Shown piece after piece: positions 1 to 5,719 of a DNA stretch of 5,719 nucleotides. The position numbers and the translations under genes were made by a program. The stretch is taken from the NCBI GenBank assembly GCA_028697695.1, contig JAQVEI010000170.1:1-5719 (forward strand). The letters run 5' to 3'. Position 1 is the stretch's first letter. Every line of letters begins with the position of its first letter. The notes under the pieces are model-generated. The model saw only the letters and a list, made by a program, of their open reading frames with translations. It was not told the DNA's origin and searched no databases. Origin of the DNA: Lentimicrobiaceae bacterium. GTDB taxonomy: Bacteria; Bacteroidota; Bacteroidia; Bacteroidales; Lentimicrobiaceae.

Positions 1-1263
1 CGGTTTTTGCGACAAATCGCCGTGATTGATTAAATCCGTAATTGATTTTGAATGTTCATGGCTCACATCCAGCAGATAATGACCATAGGTTCCGGCACAT
101 GCGCAACCACCTCTTACCTGAATACCATATTTGTCGCTTAATAGTTTGACTGCCAGGTTAAAATGGAGGTCATCATAATAAAACGAGATCACACCCAGGC
201 GTTTACGCTGGTTATTTGCAAGAATTTTTATGGTAGGAATTTTATCCAGTCCTGCAAAAGCTTTTTCGAGCAGTTGTTCTTCTCGTTTGGCAATATTTTC
301 AACACCCATCTTTTCTTTTACTTCCAGGCAAAGTGCGGTTCTGATGCATTGCATAAAGCCGGGGGTGCCACCATCTTCACGAAGTTCGATATCGTCCACA
401 TATTTGTATTCTCCCCAGGGGTTGGTCCAATCAACGGTACCTCCGCCCGGCTGGTCAGGGATACGACTATTATACATGGAGCGGTCAAAGACCAATACTC
501 CGGATGAGCCCGGACCTCCCAGAAATTTATGAGGCGAAAAAAGTACGGCATCCAGCTTCTCCATAGGGTCATCCGGGTGCATGTTGATAGTATCGTAAGG
601 CGCAGACGCAGCAAAATCAATAAAACAAAAACCATTGTACTCATGCATTAATCTGGCCAGCTCATAATAAGGGGTGTGAATACCGGTAACATTTGAACAA
701 GCGGTAAAAGAGCCCAGTTTAAGTATACGATCCTTATAGTGTTCAAGCTGCTTCTTGAGTTCTTCAGGCTCAACCAGCAAATCTTTACCGGGAGGAAGTA
801 CTACAACATCTGCCATGGTTTCAAACCAGGAAGTATGGTTGCTGTGATGTTCCATGTGTGTGACAAACACAACCGGCCTCTCTTTTTCTTTAAAACACTT
901 AGAGTCATTTAATTGACCGCACATCTTGAGACCCATCATGCGCTGAAACTTCACAATAACCCCCGTCATGCCAAATCCCGCCGTGATGATAACATCGTCG
1001 GGGCCGGCATTTACATGCTTTTTGATCCGCTTGTGGGCTTCATGGTATGCACGGGTCATGGAGGTCCCCGTTTCGCTGGTTTCTGTATGGGTGTTGCCTA
1101 TAAAAGGCCCTATATCATTGGTGAGCCTGTCTTCGATGGGTTGATATAACCTGCCACTGGCTATCCAGTCCGCATAGATTAATTTCTGACGACCGTAAGG
1201 GGTGTCATATTCCAAATCATGACCAATAGTATTCCTCCTGAAAGACTCAAAGTAACTCTCCAT
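1..1263 (-). CDS. Aminotransferase class V-fold PLP-dependent enzyme (SufS/CsdA-like), C-terminus cut by window edge
   Basis: The frame is open for 421 codons from the ATG at 1261-1263 to base 1, with no stop, so the C-terminus lies outside; I recall homologues of roughly 490 residues. The start is well fixed: an in-frame TGA (1279-1281) lies six codons upstream with no other start between. AGAGG sits only 2 bases before the ATG, too close for a normal ribosome site. Visible fold type I landmarks are TAGFGMTG (94-101, phosphate-binding loop region), MEHHSN (137-142, with the histidine that stacks on PLP in cysteine desulfurases), Asp216 in IDFAAS (pyridine nitrogen contact) and SPHKFLGG with Lys246 as the likely Schiff-base lysine. 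RGGCACAG (Cys387, Cys389) lies where group II cysteine desulfurases carry the catalytic cysteine. The family is widespread in Bacteroidota but its substrate is unsettled to my knowledge. Desulfurase, selenocysteine lyase or epimerase-like chemistry are all possible. No Suf or Isc partner genes are visible. Confidence 0.93.
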   Translation of the reverse strand, partial: MESYFESFRRNTIGHDLEYDTPYGRQKLIYADWIASGRLYQPIEDRLTNDIGPFIGNTHTETSETGTSMTRAYHEAHKRIKKHVNAGPDDVIITAGFGMTGVIVKFQRMMGLKMCGQLNDSKCFKEKERPVVFVTHMEHHSNHTSWFETMADVVVLPPGKDLLVEPEELKKQLEHYKDRILKLGSFTACSNVTGIHTPYYELARLMHEYNGFCFIDFAASAPYDTINMHPDDPMEKLDAVLFSPHKFLGGPGSSGVLVFDRSMYNSRIPDQPGGGTVDWTNPWGEYKYVDDIELREDGGTPGFMQCIRTALCLEVKEKMGVENIAKREEQLLEKAFAGLDKIPTIKILANNQRKRLGVISFYYDDLHFNLAVKLLSDKYGIQVRGGCACAGTYGHYLLDVSHEHSKSITDLINHGDLSQKP

Positions 1264-1291
1264 AACCTCTAATTTATTTCAATTTGTCGTG

Positions 1292-1299
1292 CAAAGATC
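1292..1299 (-). promoter_or_regulatory. Possible -7 promoter element for the PLP enzyme gene
   Basis: On the minus strand this reads GATCTTTG, one mismatch from the Bacteroidota -7 consensus TAnnTTTG, and lies 28 bases before the start codon. I see no matching TTTG at the expected 19-21 base distance upstream, so the assignment is weak. Its position in a 134-base AT-rich gap fits independent transcription of the downstream gene. Confidence 0.25.
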
Positions 1300-1344
1300 A
1301 ATATTTCTTCAATTGATAATGAAGTTGCAAGAGAAAGTAAATAA

Positions 1345-1368
1345 TTTTAAAAAGGCATTAATTTAAAA
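1345..1368. repeat. AT-only inverted repeat in the gap between the TPR gene and the PLP enzyme gene
   Basis: Two perfect 7-base arms (TTTTAAA at 1345-1351 and TTTAAAA at 1362-1368) flank a 10-base loop. On the minus strand the stem is followed by T-rich sequence. It could act as a weak transcription terminator or pause site after the large repeat-protein gene. A stem made only of A-T pairs is not convincing, and in such AT-rich DNA it could be chance. The rest of the 1264-1397 gap holds only the candidate -7 element and a weaker stem over the TPR stop codon. Confidence 0.25.
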
Positions 1369-1383
1369 GTAACTAAAGAGGTG

Positions 1384-1398
1384 ATTTGGGAACCAAAT
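1384..1398 (-). terminator. Small hairpin overlapping the TPR gene stop codon, possible weak terminator
   Basis: ATTTGG and CCAAAT form a perfect 6-base stem with a 3-base loop directly after the TAA stop codon (1398-1400), which it touches. No uninterrupted U-run follows. It may stabilise the 3' end of the message or pause polymerase, but it lacks the form of a strong intrinsic terminator. Confidence 0.2.
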
Positions 1399-4300
1399 TA
1401 ATCGCCCTGGGCAATTTGCATTCTGGAAATTTCGATGCCGCCTCCCTCTGAATAGATGGATATCCAGTTGTTGTCTTCCCTGTACCATCTATCCTGAATA
1501 CTTACCCTCACCAGGAAGTCATTGTTCTCATCGCTGGTGATATTTCGTAAAACTATACCTCCGTTTTTCTGATTGTCCTTTCCGTAATTCACATAAACTT
1601 TGGGGTCATCCTCACCAGTTTTCCGCGCAACAATAGAAACATAGTTGTTTTTCCGCAACCGCATTTCAATGGGGTTGAAATTGAACTTTTTCTCATCACC
1701 GGATGCTATGTCAACCGGGCTGCTGACGAGACTTACCATAGCATGGTCTTCGAGGTATTTTCGTATTTTGATGATCATGTTTGAGGGGTAAGCCTCATCA
1801 GGCTTGGCTAAACCTGCCTCAAGGTAAGCTTCTATAGCCTGGTCGAAAATTTTGTCCTGATACAAACGATATGCGTTCATAATAAGCTTGTTGTACGCTT
1901 CCATCTGATTGCGTGCGCGCTCCTGTAACAGGGTGCGAATGGTAATCAGCTTTTCTTTGGGATAATTTTGTTCCGGCTTAAGGGCCGATGCTTTCTCATA
2001 AAATCGCACCGAGGAAGTAAAGTCTTTTTCGGCAAAAAGTTCATCTGCTGTTTGAATGGCCTCATTGTAATCCTTGTCGGCCAACTGTTTCTGCTCCTGA
2101 AGTATAACGTCAATCTCTTTGATGCGAGCTGACGGATATTCAGCGCCCGGCTTGCTTTCCAATGCTCTTTGGTAGGCCGTCAAAGCTTCGGTGTATGCCC
2201 CGGATTGGAAAAACGCATCTCCACTCTTAATGGATTGCGAATAATGGACTGCCATTTGCTGTTCCTTTTCCTTTAGTTCAGCGATGCGCTTCAGTTGTTC
2301 GTCCGGATATTTCTCGGCCGGCTTAATATCTTTTGCGCGACGGTAGGCAGCCATTGCTTCATCCAAATCACTATTGTTTAAATGATTATCGGCCTCAGCC
2401 AATGCGGTAGCATACCGTTGTTCTAATTCCTGCTGTTCGCCCACACGTACATCTATGGCAACTATTCTTTCCGTGGGGTGAGCAGCACCGGGTTCTAATT
2501 CAAGCGATTTTACATACTCCTCACGTGCTGCACTGTATTTCTTTTCTTCAAAAAGCTTATCTGCTAAAGTAACAGCGGCAACATAGGCATCTTGACGTTG
2601 TTTTTCATTTTTCAACAGCTCTGCTATCTGCTTTTGCTGCTCAAGCGGATATGCTTCGCCAGGCTTAACTTTTAGCGCGCTCTCATATTGCAGATTGGCC
2701 GCTTCAAATTTGCCGGAAGCGAAAAGCCTATCGGCAGCATCTATGGCCTCCTGGTAATTTTCATTTAAAACTTTTTCTGCGGTTAAAGCTTTCTCAATCA
2801 ACTGTATCTGCCCGGAAGCATATTTTTGATTGGGCTTTAACTTAAGTGCGCGTTCATAGGCCTGTTTTGCATCGGCATATTTTTTATTTTCCAAAGCCTT
2901 GTCACCCTCAGCTAAATATCGGTTGAAATTGTCTTCCAATGATTTGCGTTCTTCGAGCAGGGTATTAATCTGGGCTATTTGCGCATCGGGATACCCTTGT
3001 TCAGGCATTAATTTTTTAGCCTCTTTATAATTCGACAGGGCTTGTTCAAAGTTATCTTCCTTCAGGAAGCCATCGGCCAGGGTAATCGCATTGTCATAGG
3101 CAAGTTGCCGGGCTGCTTTTTCCTGAAGTAACTGCTCAATGCGTACAAGTTGTTCTTGTGCATATGCCTCTTCTGGCTTTATTTGGAGTGCAGCGCTGTA
3201 GGCTGATGCTGCTTTTTGTAACTGATTGGCCGTGAAATTCTTGTCACCTTCCGCAATCAACTGATTGAACTGTTCCTCCTGCGATTGCAGCTCACTCATT
3301 TTATTCTCAGCCTCTTTTAGCCGTGATTCAGCGTAGGATCTGTTTGGGAAAATCTTTAAAGCAGAAGCATAATTAGCTTTAGCCTCAGCATAAAGACTGT
3401 TGGTGAAATTCAAATCTCCTGCATCAATAAACCTTTGGTAATCAGCTTCCTTAATTTTGTTTTCTGCAATTATAAGGTCTATTTTTTCAATTTGGGCCAA
3501 AGCGTATTTGTCATTTTGTTGGAACTTCAGGGCCTGCTGGTAAGCTTCCTTTGCCTTGTTGTGATCGTTGGCAGCCAAATATTCATCTGCCTGGGCTATG
3601 ACTTTATTGTAAGCATTCACCGCTGCCTGCTCCTCTGCCAAACGCTTGTTTATTTCCTGAATACGCTGGGCGGGCAGGTTCTCTTCGGGCTTAAGCTTCT
3701 GCGCTTCCTGAAAAGCGGTAAGGGCTTTACCAAGGTTTTCTTCCGCCAGAAGTTTTTCTGCAACTTCTATGTTACTGCGGTAAGCTTTTTCGCGTTCCGC
3801 GTCCTTAAGCGCCAGCAATTCGCGCGCAATTTCTTCAATTTTTTGCCTGGGGTATTTTTCGTCAGGTTTTAAATTATTGGCACGTTGAAAATGTGTTCGT
3901 GCCTCGGTAAATTGCTGGGATGCCAGTAGTCGGTCACCTTCACTGATGGCCTGCTGATAATCCCTTTCCAAATCCTGCTTTTGCTGAAGAATTTCGCTGA
4001 TCTTTTTAAGCTGGTTTTTTGGGTATGCTTCATCCGGCCTTAGTCGGGATGCACTCTCATAGGCGGTAAGGGCTTCCTGATGTGCGCCGCTATCCATCAG
4101 GCGGTCGGCGGTAGCAATGGTTTGTTCATACTGCTGTTGCGTGTGTATGAGTTGTTCACTTCCGGCTGCAACCCGCTCAAGCATATTGCTGGGGTAACTC
4201 TCGCCGGGTTTTAATTTAAGGGCCTGCTCATAATAAATTTTAGCTGCAACAAAATCCCGGTTCATGTAGGCTTCGTCACCGTTGGTGAGTGCACCATCAT

Positions 4301-4922
4301 ATAGCTGTTTTTGTTTGAGCTCAGCAGCTATCTTATCATCTATCTCTTTTATCCTTTCGTGAGGATAGCCCTGGGCAGGCAGAAGTTCGCTCGCCGAAAC
4401 ATATGTCTCTCGTGCTTGCTGCATCTGATTGCCGGCATACAGTTGATCCGCCTTTTTTATCAATAAATCATAGTTTTTACTGCGTTCCGCCAGTTCAATT
4501 GTTTTTTTAGAGGCAAGCTGCATTTTTTCACGGGCGGTTTTATCTTCCGGTTTTATGTCAACCGCTGCTTCGTACGCCTTTAAAGCTTCAGCATAATTTT
4601 CCTCGCTCATACGCTGCTCACCGGTCTTCATCAGCCCGGTGAAACGGGCCTCATCTGCCGGATCAATATATACTTTGCGAATTTGAGATAGCTTGTCTTT
4701 CGGATATTGGGCATTGGGGTCAATTTTCAGCGCTGCCTGGTATTGGGCTTTGGCTTCGGCATATTTGCCGGAATTGAGCAATTCCTCACCACGAAGAATA
4801 GCTTCCTCAAATTGATGAAGTTGTTCCGCATTTAGTTGCTGTGCCATCACCGGTGTGAGGGCATTCATCAGGTAGTAAATTATGGGAACAAGAAGATAGA
4901 GCCTGAAAGTATTGAATTTCAT
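1398..4922 (-). CDS. Large secreted TPR repeat protein, 18 x 57-residue units plus C-terminal beta-rich domain
   Basis: The 1174-residue product starts with a signal peptide (basic MKFNTFR, hydrophobic stretch about 8-26, likely cleavage after VMA, residue 27), so it should cross the inner membrane. Residues 38-1066 are 18 tandem units of 57 residues with small length changes (unit 1 is 56, unit 6 is 59, units 16 and 17 are 58). Positions 1-34 of each unit are a TPR: aromatic at 1 and 24 in all 18 units, Gly/Ala at 8, and Ala at 20, Ala at 27 and Pro at 32 in 17 of 18. Positions 35-57 are a polar, probably helical spacer rich in Glu, Lys and Gln. Residues 1067-1174 are a non-repeat domain. 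There are no cysteines and only two tryptophans (1146, 1153). No Shine-Dalgarno sequence precedes the ATG; the start is supported by the signal peptide directly after it. It lies 63 bases after the ABC ATPase gene and may be co-transcribed with it. I do not recognise a named gene. A scaffold or protein-binding role in the periplasm or at the surface is inferred from the TPR fold and export signal. Confidence 0.95.
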   Translation of the reverse strand: MKFNTFRLYLLVPIIYYLMNALTPVMAQQLNAEQLHQFEEAILRGEELLNSGKYAEAKAQYQAALKIDPNAQYPKDKLSQIRKVYIDPADEARFTGLMKTGEQRMSEENYAEALKAYEAAVDIKPEDKTAREKMQLASKKTIELAERSKNYDLLIKKADQLYAGNQMQQARETYVSASELLPAQGYPHERIKEIDDKIAAELKQKQLYDGALTNGDEAYMNRDFVAAKIYYEQALKLKPGESYPSNMLERVAAGSEQLIHTQQQYEQTIATADRLMDSGAHQEALTAYESASRLRPDEAYPKNQLKKISEILQQKQDLERDYQQAISEGDRLLASQQFTEARTHFQRANNLKPDEKYPRQKIEEIARELLALKDAEREKAYRSNIEVAEKLLAEENLGKALTAFQEAQKLKPEENLPAQRIQEINKRLAEEQAAVNAYNKVIAQADEYLAANDHNKAKEAYQQALKFQQNDKYALAQIEKIDLIIAENKIKEADYQRFIDAGDLNFTNSLYAEAKANYASALKIFPNRSYAESRLKEAENKMSELQSQEEQFNQLIAEGDKNFTANQLQKAASAYSAALQIKPEEAYAQEQLVRIEQLLQEKAARQLAYDNAITLADGFLKEDNFEQALSNYKEAKKLMPEQGYPDAQIAQINTLLEERKSLEDNFNRYLAEGDKALENKKYADAKQAYERALKLKPNQKYASGQIQLIEKALTAEKVLNENYQEAIDAADRLFASGKFEAANLQYESALKVKPGEAYPLEQQKQIAELLKNEKQRQDAYVAAVTLADKLFEEKKYSAAREEYVKSLELEPGAAHPTERIVAIDVRVGEQQELEQRYATALAEADNHLNNSDLDEAMAAYRRAKDIKPAEKYPDEQLKRIAELKEKEQQMAVHYSQSIKSGDAFFQSGAYTEALTAYQRALESKPGAEYPSARIKEIDVILQEQKQLADKDYNEAIQTADELFAEKDFTSSVRFYEKASALKPEQNYPKEKLITIRTLLQERARNQMEAYNKLIMNAYRLYQDKIFDQAIEAYLEAGLAKPDEAYPSNMIIKIRKYLEDHAMVSLVSSPVDIASGDEKKFNFNPIEMRLRKNNYVSIVARKTGEDDPKVYVNYGKDNQKNGGIVLRNITSDENNDFLVRVSIQDRWYREDNNWISIYSEGGGIEISRMQIAQGD
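1401..1724 (-). other. C-terminal beta-rich domain of the TPR protein (residues 1067-1174)
   Basis: The repeat pattern stops after unit 18 and the composition changes to alternating hydrophobic/polar stretches typical of beta strands, such as NNYVSIVARK, PKVYVNYG, GGIVLR, FLVRVSIQ and NNWISIYS, linked by Asp/Asn/Gly-rich turns. Both tryptophans of the protein sit in DRWYREDNNW (1144-1153). A small beta-sandwich or jelly-roll fold is the best guess. I do not recognise a named family. It could be a ligand-binding head or an attachment domain; it does not resemble the usual type IX secretion C-terminal signal closely enough to call it one. Confidence 0.7.
1725..4811 (-). repeat. 18 imperfect tandem repeats of about 171 bp encoding 57-residue TPR-plus-helix units
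   Basis: Unit starts in protein numbering are 38, 94, 151, 208, 265, 322, 381, 438, 495, 552, 609, 666, 723, 780, 837, 894, 952 and 1010. The shared pattern is [YF]xxxIxx[GA][DE]xLLxx, then xEAxxxYxxAxxLKP, then a YP or YA pair at unit positions 36-37 and a helical spacer with spaced Ile/Leu. The pair is YP in 11 units, YA in four (8, 9, 10, 12), and TA, LP and HP in units 2, 7 and 14. The units are clearly homologous in protein but well diverged in DNA, so the array looks old and not a recent slippage product. Length changes fall at the spacer end, leaving the TPR hairpin intact. Confidence 0.95.
4842..4922 (-). other. Signal peptide of the TPR repeat protein (residues 1-27)
   Basis: Lys2 and Arg7 give a positive N-region. 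A hydrophobic core runs from Leu8 to about Met26 (LYLLVPIIYYLMNAL), and V-M-A before Gln-Gln fits the AxA/VxA signal peptidase I rule. There is no lipobox cysteine, so the protein is not predicted to be a lipoprotein. Uncleaved anchoring by this segment is possible. Confidence 0.85.
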
Positions 4923-4946
4923 GGTTTAAGTTCTGCTATAATAACA

Positions 4947-4954
4947 CAAGAATA
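4947..4954 (-). promoter_or_regulatory. Possible -7 promoter element for the TPR gene
   Basis: The minus strand reads TATTCTTG, one mismatch from TAnnTTTG, 24 bases before the TPR start codon inside the 63-base gap after the ABC gene. No TTTG is found at the expected upstream distance. It could give the TPR gene a secondary start, but readthrough from the ABC promoter is at least as likely. Confidence 0.25.
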
Positions 4955-4985
4955 ACGCCGGTAGCGGTTTTTTATTTGCCCCACT

Positions 4986-5648
4986 TTACAATTTAGTGTC
5001 CGAAATGAGCCCGTCCTGCATAAATAATCTCCTGTCTGACAATGCTGCAAGTTCCTCGTTGTGAGTCACTATAACAATGGTTTGTTTAAAGCTGGCCCGC
5101 AAATCAAAAAAAAGCTGATGCAGTTGCCTGGCATTCTCTGAGTCGAGATTGCCCGAAGGCTCATCTGCCATGATGACTGCCGGAGTATTGATTAATGCAC
5201 GCGCCACAGCTACCCTTTGCTGCTCTCCACCTGATAACTCTGAAGGTTTGTGCAGACTTCGATCGGATAAACCTAAAAACTCAAGCAACCCGGCAGCCTT
5301 GCTTTCTGCTTCACGTCTTGATTTACCGGCGATGTAAGCGGGGATGCAGATGTTTTCGAGTGCAGTAAATTCAGGCAGCAAATGATGAAACTGAAATACA
5401 AAGCCGATTTTTCTATTCCTGAAGTCAGCCAACTTCTTATCATTCAGTTTGTTAAAATTGATGCCAACAATAGTAACATCACCCTTATCTGCCCTGTCTA
5501 GCGAACTTAAAATATGCAGTAAGGTTGATTTGCCGGCTCCTGATGCGCCGCTTTTTGCTATGATTTCCGCTGCTTGAATGTGTAGTGTTACCACTTTTAA
5601 TACCGTTAAGTTGCCGTATGACTTCCAAAGATTGTTTGCCTGAATCAT
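4986..5648 (-). CDS. lolD: ABC transporter ATP-binding protein, LolD-type lipoprotein-releasing ATPase
   Basis: This complete 220-residue protein has the length and motif order of the LolD/MacB ATPase family. Visible elements are Tyr11 (A-loop), Walker A GASGAGKST (34-42), the Q-loop at Gln86 in FVFQFHHLLPEFTALEN, the signature LSGGEQQR (138-145), Walker B VIMADE (158-163, Asp162 and catalytic Glu163), the D-loop SGNLD (165-169) and the H-loop His196. LolD powers release of outer-membrane lipoproteins from the inner membrane together with LolC/E permeases, which are not in this window. The start MIQANNLWKSYG matches the usual N-terminus of the family. There is no Shine-Dalgarno sequence, but a consensus Bacteroidota promoter lies just upstream. 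Odd points are the residues around the P-loop: Val19, Ala26-Ala27 and Ala31-Lys32-Ser33 replace the usual Gly, Lys-Gly and hydrophobic strand. The specific LolD role is less certain than the ATPase call, since related FtsX-like and MacB exporters use similar ATPases. Confidence 0.9.
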   Translation of the reverse strand: MIQANNLWKSYGNLTVLKVVTLHIQAAEIIAKSGASGAGKSTLLHILSSLDRADKGDVTIVGINFNKLNDKKLADFRNRKIGFVFQFHHLLPEFTALENICIPAYIAGKSRREAESKAAGLLEFLGLSDRSLHKPSELSGGEQQRVAVARALINTPAVIMADEPSGNLDSENARQLHQLFFDLRASFKQTIVIVTHNEELAALSDRRLFMQDGLISDTKL

Positions 5649-5671
5649 GTATATGTGAACTGGTGGACAGG

Positions 5672-5704
5672 CAAAGGTAAAATAAAATATCGACAGGAAA
5701 CAAA
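5672..5704 (-). promoter_or_regulatory. Bacteroidota-type promoter for the ABC ATPase gene (and possibly the TPR gene)
   Basis: On the minus strand TTTG (5701-5704) is followed after 21 bases by TACCTTTG (5672-5679), an exact match to the Bacteroidota -33/-7 pattern TTTG, 19-21 bases, TAnnTTTG. Transcription would begin about 4-7 bases further on, near 5665-5668, giving a leader of roughly 17-20 bases before the ATG at 5648. The short leader without a Shine-Dalgarno sequence is typical of the phylum. No operator or riboswitch is visible in this space. Confidence 0.75.
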
Positions 5705-5719
5705 TCCACCGCTTATCCG

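Noticed and set aside
163..532. Two overlapping plus-strand open frames (163-507 and 230-532)
   Set aside because: Both are antisense to the PLP enzyme, whose Lys246 and active-site motifs are read from the opposite strand. Neither product shows a recognisable pattern.
318..644. Minus-strand open frame of 108 codons
   Set aside because: It is the same strand as the PLP enzyme but out of frame. The correct frame continues without stop through this region and carries the family motifs.
913..1149. Plus-strand open frame of 78 codons
   Set aside because: It is antisense to the N-terminal part of the PLP enzyme, with no ribosome site, promoter or family pattern.
3435..3872. Open frame of 145 codons on the plus strand inside the TPR gene
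   Set aside because: It is antisense to the strongly supported repeat array. Its Phe/Leu/Val-rich product is what the reverse complement of Lys/Glu/Gln-rich repeat codons gives, and no family pattern is visible.
1725..4811. Regular 171-bp spacing considered as a CRISPR-like or satellite DNA repeat
   Set aside because: The periodicity is in the protein. DNA copies are strongly diverged, have no unique spacers between identical repeats, and keep one open frame throughout.
4954..4977. Terminator-like hairpin with T-run readable on the plus strand (AACGC, loop, GCgGTT, then T-rich)
   Set aside because: The stem needs a bulge and has only about five pairs. All genes here run on the minus strand, so there is no plus-strand transcript for it to end, apart from possible antisense RNA.
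5149..5337. Plus-strand open frame of 62 codons
   Set aside because: It is antisense to the signature and Walker B region of the ABC ATPase and is explained by that gene.
5485..5709. Minus-strand open frame of 74 codons overlapping the ATPase start
   Set aside because: It is out of frame with the ATPase, covers its promoter, and shows no recognisable features.

Overview
The window looks like a fragment of a Bacteroidota chromosome, most likely a Cytophagales- or Flavobacteriales-type organism. The evidence is a textbook Bacteroidota promoter (TTTG, 21 bases, TAnnTTTG) ahead of the first gene, the lack of well-placed Shine-Dalgarno sequences before all three genes, moderate GC content, and three proteins that resemble families I know from that phylum. 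No species can be named from the sequence alone.

All three genes lie on the minus strand, so transcription runs from right to left. From the right edge: (1) a promoter at 5672-5704; (2) a complete LolD-type ABC transporter ATPase (4986-5648); (3) after a 63-base gap, a very large secreted repeat protein of 1174 residues (1398-4922); (4) after a 134-base AT-rich gap, a class V aminotransferase-fold PLP enzyme (start at 1263) that runs off the left edge and lacks its C-terminus. No RNA gene, CRISPR array, insertion sequence or phage feature was seen.

The central gene is the most distinctive item. After a signal peptide come 18 tandem units with a period of almost exactly 57 residues (about 171 bases). 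Each unit is one canonical 34-residue TPR hairpin plus a 23-residue extra segment that usually opens with Tyr-Pro or Tyr-Ala and is predicted helical. The array ends in a 108-residue, probably beta-rich C-terminal domain that holds the protein's only two tryptophans. The whole protein has no cysteine. It looks like a long periplasmic or cell-surface alpha-solenoid scaffold carrying a terminal binding or anchoring domain. Its function is unknown.

The ATPase would act at the inner membrane with LolC/E-type permeases, which are not in the window. The repeat protein is exported, so the two may share an operon and an envelope theme, but nothing in the sequence proves a functional link. The PLP enzyme probably has its own transcription start and may be an unrelated neighbour.
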